From assembly GCF_000720925.1 (NCBI RefSeq), contig NZ_JOEE01000003.1, forward strand, positions 310,001 to 374,000: a DNA stretch of 64,000 nt, given 5' to 3'. Position numbers and translations under genes: made by a program. The notes under the pieces were generated by a model. The model was not told where the DNA came from. It saw only the letters and a list, made by a program, of their open reading frames with translations, and did no database searches. Positions 57,888-64,000 of this stretch are shown one piece after another. How positions within the stretch are numbered: position 1 is the first letter of the stretch; each line of letters starts with the position of its first letter. Origin of the DNA: Phycicoccus jejuensis. Lineage in GTDB: Bacteria > Actinomycetota > Actinomycetes > Actinomycetales > Dermatophilaceae.

Positions 57888-59915
57888 TCAGCGCAGCGGC
57901 ACCTCGGCCACCGAGACCCGGACCCCACCGAGGTCGGTGCGTCGCGGCGGGCGGTCGAGCGCGTGCTCCTCCTCCGGAAAGCGCAGGTCCGCCACCGAGC
58001 GCGGCGTGAGGCCGAGCTCCTCGATGGCCTCGGGGCCGTCGGCGGCGAGCAGCACGAGCCGGTGCCCGCTCGAGGACGCCCCGCGCGCGAGCTCCTGGAC
58101 GAGCACCGCGAGGCGCTGCGGGTCCTGGCGCACCGGGGTCGCCGCGACGAAGAACGGGCGGCCGCACATCCCGCGCACGGTCTGCGGCCACTCCGAGGAG
58201 GCCCGGCCGTCGATGCCGAGCACGACGTCGTCGGGGCCCAGCGCCGCGCAGACGCGGTCGGCCGCCTCGAGCGACCCGCGCTCGACCCCGACCCCGCGGA
58301 ACGGCCACGTCGCGAGCACGGCCGGCACCCCGAGCGCGAGCACGGTCGCCACCGCCACCACCGGTGTCCCCCAAGGGCGCCCGGACGACACCAGCCGCCG
58401 CGCCGCCCACGCGGCCGCCACGACGACGAGCACGACGACGAACGGCAGCATGATGAGCAGCCGCCGGTCGGCCCACGGGTGGTCCGGGGTGATGCCCGGG
58501 CGCAGCAGCGTGAGGACGGTCGAGCCCGCGGCCATGACGAGGACGGGCGCCCACGGCTCGAGCCGCCCCTCGCCGAGCGAGCGCAGCGCGCGGCGCAGCA
58601 GCACGGCCAGCGCGACGAGCGCGACGACGAGCGCGACCCAGCCGACGTACCAGGAGAGCCAGTCCACGGTGTGCTCGGCGTAGGTGCGGCCGCCGTCGAC
58701 GGGCAGGCCCTGGCGGCGCTGCATCCCGGCGACGTAGCGGGCCCCGGGGTCGTTCGGGTCCTGGCGCACGGTCATCCACCACGGGCGGGTCCACAGGCCG
58801 ACCCCGACGACGACGGTGAGCGCGCCGACGACGTCCGGCAGCCGGCGGACGACCCCGCCCGGCAGCCGGCGCCCGCGCCGCCACAGCACCAGGCCCCCGA
58901 CGGAGGCGACGAGGACGAGGGCGGCCATCGCGACGAGCGGCAGCAGGCTCGCGTGGATGTCACCGAGGTAGCGGTAGGACAGCAGCACCGCGAGGCCCCA
59001 GGCGACGACGCTCGAGGCCGCGAGCCCCGTGACGAACGGACGCACCCAGCGGTGGCCGAGGGCGGCGCCGACCGCGAGGAAGGGCAGGAGCAGGAGGACC
59101 TCGCGCAGCGCGTCGACCCGCGCCAGGGCCGTCCCGCCGACGAGGACCCCGGCGACGAGCGCGAGCCGCCGGGTGCCCGGCACGTCGCGACCGACCGCGA
59201 GGGTCAGGGCGATCAGCCCGCCGACGAGGGTCAGCAGGGCCAGCTGCTCGGAGTACGTGCCGCGGGCGACGTTGAGGACCGGGAAGAGCACGGCCGTGAG
59301 GCCGGCGGCGGCGACGCCCCACCACGGTCCGGCCAGGTGCCCCGCGAACAGCCCGAGGACGAGGAGGACCAGCGCCATGACGACCGCCGGGAGCAGCTGG
59401 GCGAGCGGGGGCCCGCCGGCCCACACGCCGTAGCCGTAGACGACGGCCGGGGCCATGAGGAACTGCGGCTGGACGGCGGGGTCGTCGGCGGACCCCACCT
59501 GGTAGAACGCGGCGCTGGCGACCGTGACGTCACCGTCCTCGAGGGGCCGCGGCCCGCCGATGACCGATGGGTCGACGGGGACGACCCGCTCCCCCGTCGC
59601 CGCCAGGCTGACCGCCGCCTGGAGGTTGCTCGCGGCGTCACGGCGCGGCAGGACGTGCTCGGAGTGGGTGACGCCGGCGTAGACCGCGAAGCCGAGCACG
59701 AGCGCGACGAGCGCGAGGCCCGGTGCGGCCGCGGTCCGGACGGCCGGGAGGCCGCGGACGGCCCACCACGCCCCGACCGCGGCGAGCACCGCGACCGGCC
59801 AGCCCAGCCAGGGCGACCAGACGCCCACCGCGGCGGCCACGCCGCCCACCGTCGTGACGACGACGACCCAGAGGCCCGCGCCCAGGCCGGTGGCGGTGAG
59901 GCCGCGGCCGGTCAC
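57888..59915 (-). CDS. Polytopic GT-C-like membrane protein co-translated with a TagD-like enzyme
   Basis: 675 aa, about fourteen hydrophobic segments. The outer loop after helix 3 carries THSEHVLPRRDAASNLQAAV, and further on YQVGSADDPAVQPQFLMAPA. Late helices and a soluble tail of about 150 residues include GIDGRASSEWPQTVRGMCGR. GTG 59915 overlaps the stop of the cytidylyltransferase gene by 4 nt. The pairing suggests that the membrane protein uses, or helps export, the product made from the CDP-linked precursor, perhaps a glycerol-phosphate group on a glycan. That is inference. Confidence 0.7.
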   Translation of the reverse strand: MTGRGLTATGLGAGLWVVVVTTVGGVAAAVGVWSPWLGWPVAVLAAVGAWWAVRGLPAVRTAAAPGLALVALVLGFAVYAGVTHSEHVLPRRDAASNLQAAVSLAATGERVVPVDPSVIGGPRPLEDGDVTVASAAFYQVGSADDPAVQPQFLMAPAVVYGYGVWAGGPPLAQLLPAVVMALVLLVLGLFAGHLAGPWWGVAAAGLTAVLFPVLNVARGTYSEQLALLTLVGGLIALTLAVGRDVPGTRRLALVAGVLVGGTALARVDALREVLLLLPFLAVGAALGHRWVRPFVTGLAASSVVAWGLAVLLSYRYLGDIHASLLPLVAMAALVLVASVGGLVLWRRGRRLPGGVVRRLPDVVGALTVVVGVGLWTRPWWMTVRQDPNDPGARYVAGMQRRQGLPVDGGRTYAEHTVDWLSWYVGWVALVVALVALAVLLRRALRSLGEGRLEPWAPVLVMAAGSTVLTLLRPGITPDHPWADRRLLIMLPFVVVLVVVAAAWAARRLVSSGRPWGTPVVAVATVLALGVPAVLATWPFRGVGVERGSLEAADRVCAALGPDDVVLGIDGRASSEWPQTVRGMCGRPFFVAATPVRQDPQRLAVLVQELARGASSSGHRLVLLAADGPEAIEELGLTPRSVADLRFPEEEHALDRPPRRTDLGGVRVSVAEVPLR

Positions 59916-60316
59916 GACCCGAGGCCGGAGATGTGCTCGATGATGCCCGTCGTCGACACCGAGGGGGTGCGCGGCAGGTAGACGACCTCGCACACGTCCG
60001 ACACCCAGTCGAACTTGCCCGCCCAGTCGTCGCCCATGACGAGCACGTCGGCGCCGTGCTCGACGACGTAGTCGCGCTTGGCCTCGAGCGACTCCTCGAC
60101 GAACACCGCGTCGACGACGCGCAGCGAGCGCACGATCTCCATCCGCTCGTCCTGCGTGTAGACCGGGGGCCGACCCTTCTTGGCGACGTTGAGCGCGTCG
60201 GCGGAGACCCCGACGACGAGCCGGTCGCCGAGGGCGGCGGCGCGCTCGAGCACCCGGACGTGGCCGACGTGGAAGACGTCGAAGGTCCCGAACGTGATGA
60301 CGGTGCGCCCACTCAT
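59912..60316 (-). CDS. TagD-like cytidylyltransferase (glycerol-3-phosphate type)
   Basis: The 134-aa nucleotidyltransferase has TFDVFHVGHVRVLERAAALG (HxGH site), VGVSADALNVAKKGRPPVY, MGDDWAGKFDWV and SVSTTGIIEHI (the RTxGISTT-like motif; the leading RT is altered to RTPSVSTT). Such enzymes make CDP-glycerol, or CDP-activated compounds, for teichoic-acid-type polymers. Substrate not certain. ATG 8 nt after TAGGCT. Divergent from the TIGR03089 gene. Confidence 0.88.
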   Translation of the reverse strand: MSGRTVITFGTFDVFHVGHVRVLERAAALGDRLVVGVSADALNVAKKGRPPVYTQDERMEIVRSLRVVDAVFVEESLEAKRDYVVEHGADVLVMGDDWAGKFDWVSDVCEVVYLPRTPSVSTTGIIEHISGLGS

Positions 60317-60324
60317 GGTCGCCG

Positions 60325-60353
60325 AGCCTAGTCGGTGAGGCCCTTGCTACCGT
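60325..60353. promoter_or_regulatory. Back-to-back -10 boxes of the TagD-like and TIGR03089 genes
   Basis: TAGGCT (60325-60330, minus) is 8 nt before ATG 60316. TACCGT (60348-60353, plus) is 7 nt before ATG 60361. Both look leaderless. Confidence 0.5.
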
Positions 60354-60360
60354 CCGGGGG

Positions 60361-61089
60361 ATGGCCCCCGCGCGCACCCCCGCAGCCCTCCTCGCCGGCC
60401 TCGTGGCGGCCGACCCGGGACGGCCCCGGGTCACCGTCTACGACGACACGGACGGCCCGACCGCGGGTGAGCGCGTCGAGCTCTCGGCACGCGTCCTCGC
60501 CAACTGGGTCGCCAAGGCCGGCAACCTGCTCCAGGACGAGCTCGACGCCGGGCCGGGCAGCGTCGTCCGCCTCGCCCTCCCGCCGCACTGGCGCACGCTG
60601 TACTGGGCGCTGGCCGCCTGGTCGGTCGGGGCCTGCGTCGAGGTGGCGCGTCCGGGCGACGACGGGCACGGCGCCGACGTCGTCGTCACCGACGACCCCG
60701 CCCGCGGCGGCGGCGCCGAGCACCTCGTCGTCGTCACCCTCGCGGCCCTGGCCCGGGCCGCCGCGGTCGAGGTGCCGGGCGGCGCCGTCGACGAGGCGCG
60801 CGACCTCGCCACGCACGGCGACGTCCTCGTCGCCCTGGACGAGCCCGACCCCGCGGACCCGGCCCTGCGGGACGGCGCCGACGTCCTCGCCTACGCCGAG
60901 GTCGTCCCCGCCGCCGGCGACGGGGCGGGCGGCCGGGTGCACACGCAGACCACCGACACCGGTGAGCTGCTGCGGCTCGCGCTCGCGGCGTGGGCCGGTG
61001 ACGGCTCGCTCGTGCTGACCCGGGGCACCCCCGGGCCGGGCACCCGCGCGGCACGCCTCGCGAGCGAGGGCGTCACGCGGGAGGCCTGA
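60361..61089 (+). CDS. TIGR03089-family protein
   Basis: The 242-aa protein has PRVTVYDDTDGPTAGERVEL, LSARVLANWVAKAGNLLQDE, GPGSVVRLALPPHWRTLYWA, ACVEVARP and a C-terminal Ala-rich end. This is the actinobacterial TIGR03089 family, distantly related to the N-terminal part of AMP-forming ligases but without their ATP motifs. No function is known. Confidence 0.85.
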   Translation: MAPARTPAALLAGLVAADPGRPRVTVYDDTDGPTAGERVELSARVLANWVAKAGNLLQDELDAGPGSVVRLALPPHWRTLYWALAAWSVGACVEVARPGDDGHGADVVVTDDPARGGGAEHLVVVTLAALARAAAVEVPGGAVDEARDLATHGDVLVALDEPDPADPALRDGADVLAYAEVVPAAGDGAGGRVHTQTTDTGELLRLALAAWAGDGSLVLTRGTPGPGTRAARLASEGVTREA

Positions 61090-61096
61090 GCCCCGC

Positions 61097-62941
61097 TCAG
61101 CGGGCGCGGGCCTCGACGGCCTTCCACGTCACGGTGGCGACGACGCCCGTCTGCGCCAGGTGGGCGGCCTTCTGCGCGGCCTTGACGGCGGTCTCCGTCG
61201 CCGGCCCGAAGGACCCGTCGGCGGTGATCCCGAGGGCCCGCTGGAGCGCGACGACCGCGGCGCCGTGCGAGCCCCGCTTGAGCACGGTGTTCCAGTGCGC
61301 GAGCAGCGGGTGCACGGAGCGCTCCACCGCGTCCCACGTCGCCCGGTCGACGACGCCGGTCGCCGTGAGCCCGGCGGCGCGCTGGAAGGAGACGACCCGC
61401 GCCTGGGTGGCCGGCCCGTAGCGGCCGTCGGCGGACAGGCCGCCGAGGGCGCGCTGGAGCGCCTTGACCGCCGCGCCGGCCGAGCCGGACCGCAGGGTGC
61501 TCCCCTTGTGGGCGGTGAGCTCGGTGCTCGTCGTCGCGGGGGTGGACGTCGAGGGCTTGGAGGTGGCCGGCGTCGACGCGGCGACCCCGGACGAGCCGCC
61601 GGCCAGCACCTTCCAGTCCTTGGCGTCGACGACGCCGTCGGCCGTGAGCCCCTTCGAGCGCTGCCAGGCCTTGACGCGGGCCTCGGTCGCCGGGCCGAAC
61701 GACCCGTCGACCGCGATGCCGCCGACGGCCTTCTGCATCGCCTTGACGGCCTCGCCGCGCGACCAGAGGCGCAGGACGACCTTGGAGTACTTCGCGAGCG
61801 ACGAGCCGGTCGAGCCGGTGGCCGCGGTCGTGGTGCCCATGAGTGCGGCCCACACCGTGGCGTCGACGACACCGTTCTGCGGCAGGCCCTTCGACTTCTG
61901 GTACGCCTTGACGCGGGCCTCGGTCGCCGGGCCGAACGACCCGTCGGCGACGAGGCCGCCGACGGCCTTCTGCATCGCCGTGACGGCCTCCCCGCGCGAG
62001 CCCTTGCGCAGGACGGTCCCGGCGTACTTCGCGAGCGCGCTCGTCGTGGGCGTGGTCGAGCCGGAGCCGGTCGTGCCGCCGGTGCTCGGGGCGCCGATGA
62101 TGGCGTTCCAGACACGGCTGTCGACGATGCCGTTCTGCGTGAGGCCCTTCTCCTTCTGGTAGCCGAGGACGCGGCTCTCGGTGGCCGGGCCGAAGGAGCC
62201 GTCGACGCCGATGCCGCCGATGGAGCGCTGGAGCACCTCGACGGGCTTGCCGCGCGAGCCGCGGCGCAGCGTCACCTTGACGTAGTCGCGCGGGTCGTTG
62301 GAGGTGGGCATCTCCGTACCGGGAGGGCCGGTGAGGTAGTTGGTGACCGCCGTGCCGGTCCACCACGACGTGCGCTTGACCGCGCCGTCCCAGGTGAAGG
62401 AGAGGTGGATGTGGTCGGTGTGGGGCGAGGAGCCGGTGTAGGCCTGCCAGCCGCGCTCGGGCGCCCAGGCCTTCCAGATCTGCCGGTTCCAGATGATGTA
62501 GTTGATGCCCACCCGGCGGGCCATCGCGCCCTGGCGGCCCTGGGCGTCGGGGGCGGCGAGCCAGCGGGTGATCGCGTTGCCCATCGCGAGGTCGGAGCTC
62601 TTGGCGGCATTGAGCATCCAGTCGAGGGCGCGTCCCTCGCCGTGCTCCTGGTCGCACTTGCGCAGGACGCCCCACACGTGCTTGCCGTAGGTCGCGTCGA
62701 GGAGCTTCGCGAAGGCGACCGGCCCGACCTGGTTCTCGGTCAGGCACAGCGTGCCCGGCTGGTAGGGCGGGGCGACGTCGAGCGCCGAGGGCAGGGTCCG
62801 GCTCGGCTTGGGCAGCGGCAGGGTCGCGGCCTCGGCCGTCCCGGCCGCGAGCGGGAACGCGATGACGGAGGCCGACAGGGCTCCGAGGGTCCGCACGGGC
62901 AGGCGTCGGTTCGTCGGGGCGTCGACATGGGGCAGGGACAC
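61097..62941 (-). CDS. Secreted M15-like cell-wall hydrolase with five peptidoglycan-binding domains
   Basis: 614 aa. The signal peptide ends near residue 39 ([10 protein letters not shown]). Residues about 60-215 form an M15/VanY-like zinc domain with [11 protein letters not shown] (HxxGxAxD-type ligands) and [11 protein letters not shown] (second His motif). Five PG_binding_1 repeats follow (starting near [55 protein letters not shown]), each with DGSFGPATE- or [12 protein letters not shown] cores, joined by Ser/Thr-rich linkers. It should sit on the wall and trim or anchor peptidoglycan. GTG 62941 has GAGGAG 6 nt upstream. MtrAB control is plausible, not shown. Confidence 0.88.
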   Translation of the reverse strand: MSLPHVDAPTNRRLPVRTLGALSASVIAFPLAAGTAEAATLPLPKPSRTLPSALDVAPPYQPGTLCLTENQVGPVAFAKLLDATYGKHVWGVLRKCDQEHGEGRALDWMLNAAKSSDLAMGNAITRWLAAPDAQGRQGAMARRVGINYIIWNRQIWKAWAPERGWQAYTGSSPHTDHIHLSFTWDGAVKRTSWWTGTAVTNYLTGPPGTEMPTSNDPRDYVKVTLRRGSRGKPVEVLQRSIGGIGVDGSFGPATESRVLGYQKEKGLTQNGIVDSRVWNAIIGAPSTGGTTGSGSTTPTTSALAKYAGTVLRKGSRGEAVTAMQKAVGGLVADGSFGPATEARVKAYQKSKGLPQNGVVDATVWAALMGTTTAATGSTGSSLAKYSKVVLRLWSRGEAVKAMQKAVGGIAVDGSFGPATEARVKAWQRSKGLTADGVVDAKDWKVLAGGSSGVAASTPATSKPSTSTPATTSTELTAHKGSTLRSGSAGAAVKALQRALGGLSADGRYGPATQARVVSFQRAAGLTATGVVDRATWDAVERSVHPLLAHWNTVLKRGSHGAAVVALQRALGITADGSFGPATETAVKAAQKAAHLAQTGVVATVTWKAVEARAR

Positions 62942-63236
62942 GCAGGGCTCCTCGGCAGGGGGTACGCCCGGGGCAGGGGACCGGACGTGGCCCGGAATCC
63001 GTCGTCTCAGATGTCACATCCGCCACCGTCGGATCACCGGGCACACCTGTTCTCTCACTGGGCACGACGGGCGCGCAACCGGTTCCGTCGAATTACACCG
63101 CTGTACTTGTCGGCCCGGACCGTCCGGCCGACGTCGTCGGCGCCGACCGGCCGGTCCCCGCGCATGGCGGCCGACCCCGCTCGCCGGCCGGACCTGTGTG
63201 GTCGGCACCCGTCGTGGGGCCCCGGTCGGCCCGCGC
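62942..63236. other. Intergenic region between the cell-wall hydrolase and scoA
   Basis: 295 nt, with no ORF. It contains the hydrolase promoter (TGTAATT on the minus strand near 63095 is a possible -10) and a long 5' leader. I found no c-di-AMP (ydaO-type) riboswitch core and no strong terminator. Confidence 0.4.
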
Positions 63237-63242
63237 TAGGGT
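63237..63242 (+). promoter_or_regulatory. Predicted -10 box (TAGGGT), leaderless start for scoA
   Basis: The hexamer ends 7 nt before ATG 63250, with no ribosome-binding site between. Confidence 0.55.
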
Positions 63243-63249
63243 GCCGACC

Positions 63250-64000
63250 ATGGACAAGGTCGTCGCCACACCAGCCGAGGCCGTGGCCGGGATCTCCGAC
63301 GGGGCGACCCTCGCCGTCGGTGGGTTCGGGCTCTGCGGCATCCCCTCGGTCCTCATCGCCGAGCTCCACCGGGCCGGCACCAAGGACCTCGAGGTCGTCT
63401 CCAACAACTGCGGGGTCGACGAGTGGGGGCTCGGCATCCTCCTGCAGAGCAAGCAGATCCGCCGGATGGTCTCCTCGTACGTCGGCGAGAACAAGGAGTT
63501 CGCCCGGCAGTACCTCGAGGGCGAGCTCGAGGTCGAGCTCACGCCGCAGGGCACGCTCGCGGAGCGGCTGCGCGCCGGCGGCGCCGGCATCCCGGCGTTC
63601 TTCACCCCGACCGGCGTCGGCAGCCAGGTCGCCGACGGCGGGCTGCCGTGGAAGTACGACGGCCACGGCGGGGTCGAGAAGGCCTCCCCCGCCAAGGAGG
63701 TGCGGGTCTTCGAGCGCGACGGCGAGGAGCGCGAGTACGTCCTCGAGCACGCGATCGTCGCCGACTTCGGTCTCGTGCGCGCCTGGAAGGGCGACCGGCA
63801 CGGCAACCTCGTGTTCAACAAGTCCTCCCGCAACTTCAACCCGCTCGCGGCGATGGCCGGACGCATCACGGTCGCCGAGGTCGAGGAGCTCGTCGAGCCC
63901 GGCGAGCTCGACCCCGACGAGGTCCACCTGCCCGGCATCTACGTCCAGCGCGTCCTGCCGCTGACGCCCGAGCAGGCCGCCGACAAGCACATCGAGAAGC
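63250..64000 (+). CDS. scoA: 3-oxoacid (succinyl-CoA) CoA-transferase subunit A, C-terminus beyond window
   Basis: The visible 250 residues have the family-I CoA-transferase alpha pattern: [20 protein letters not shown] (CoA-binding GxGGF), [52 protein letters not shown], [14 protein letters not shown] and [15 protein letters not shown]. It moves CoA between succinyl-CoA and a 3-oxoacid such as acetoacetate. The B subunit, with the catalytic Glu, should follow outside the window. The gene is complete at its 5' end. Confidence 0.94.
   Translation, partial: MDKVVATPAEAVAGISDGATLAVGGFGLCGIPSVLIAELHRAGTKDLEVVSNNCGVDEWGLGILLQSKQIRRMVSSYVGENKEFARQYLEGELEVELTPQGTLAERLRAGGAGIPAFFTPTGVGSQVADGGLPWKYDGHGGVEKASPAKEVRVFERDGEEREYVLEHAIVADFGLVRAWKGDRHGNLVFNKSSRNFNPLAAMAGRITVAEVEELVEPGELDPDEVHLPGIYVQRVLPLTPEQAADKHIEK

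Noticed and set aside
62942..63200. c-di-AMP (ydaO-type) riboswitch before the cell-wall hydrolase gene
   Set aside because: Such riboswitches often precede actinobacterial wall hydrolases, but none of the conserved core words could be found on the minus strand.

Overview
This window is chromosomal DNA from a very high-GC Gram-positive actinobacterium. MtrA/MtrB, a WhiB protein, coenzyme F420 genes (cofD/cofE), DUF3499 and DUF5719 proteins, a SARP/AfsR-type regulator and a TIGR03089 protein are all actinobacterial markers. The order manB - (tad genes) - DUF3499 - metallopeptidase-like - DUF5719 - glycosyltransferase - whiB - cofD - cofE resembles the mycobacterial fbiA/whiB2/manB neighbourhood. 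My best guess is Micrococcales, perhaps Intrasporangiaceae, but the genus cannot be fixed from sequence alone. I saw no rRNA, tRNA, CRISPR array, insertion sequence or prophage. Genes are densely packed, often with 1-8 nt overlaps.

Layout. 0-3.6 kb: mtrB (cut by the window edge) and mtrA, then a divergent sensor kinase/LuxR-type regulator pair. 3.6-4.0 kb: a non-coding repeat region with a 51-bp-period tandem array. 4.0-10.9 kb: a complete tad/Flp pilus operon on the minus strand (two pilins, cpaB, cpaE, cpaF, a VWA-TadB fusion, tadC). 11-31.8 kb: an envelope-glycan region. It holds several polytopic GT-C-like membrane proteins, GtrA, and a seven-gene plus-strand operon of glycosyltransferases, a DUF2304 protein, a MOP-type flippase and a PIG-V-like mannosyltransferase. 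ahcY, a CDF transporter and a YbaK deacylase are interspersed. 31.9-38 kb: SIS isomerase-like protein, Trm112-like protein, SARP regulator, manB. 38-40.8 kb: a second, separate tad operon for minor pilins (two TadE-like, one TadG-like). 41-49 kb: DUF3499, metallopeptidase-like protein, DUF5719, a large membrane glycosyltransferase, WhiB, cofD and cofE. 49-54.6 kb: DNA glycosylase, then a lipid/glycan-type cassette (methyltransferase, flippase-like protein, GT4 fusion, GT2). 54.7-64 kb: topoisomerase IB, HAAS/PadR pair, inositol-phosphatase-like protein, membrane protein plus TagD-like cytidylyltransferase, TIGR03089 protein, a secreted M15-like/peptidoglycan-binding protein, and the start of scoA.

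How it fits together. ManB, the SIS protein, the many GT2/GT4/GT-C enzymes, GtrA, the flippase and the TagD-like enzyme point to activated-sugar supply, lipid-linked assembly and export of a surface glycopolymer. The two tad operons would build a Flp-type pilus on the same surface. MtrAB controls cell-wall turnover in actinobacteria, so envelope biogenesis is the common theme.

Three regulatory patterns recur. (i) Many starts lie only 6-8 nt after a TANNNT-like -10 box, as expected for leaderless mRNAs. (ii) A CCGTTCGGCC element lies upstream of four envelope transcription units, with an identical 42-bp spacing to the -10 in two of them. (iii) Arrays of hairpins with a 51-bp period lie just downstream of tadC and of the CDF gene, and look like repeated terminators.
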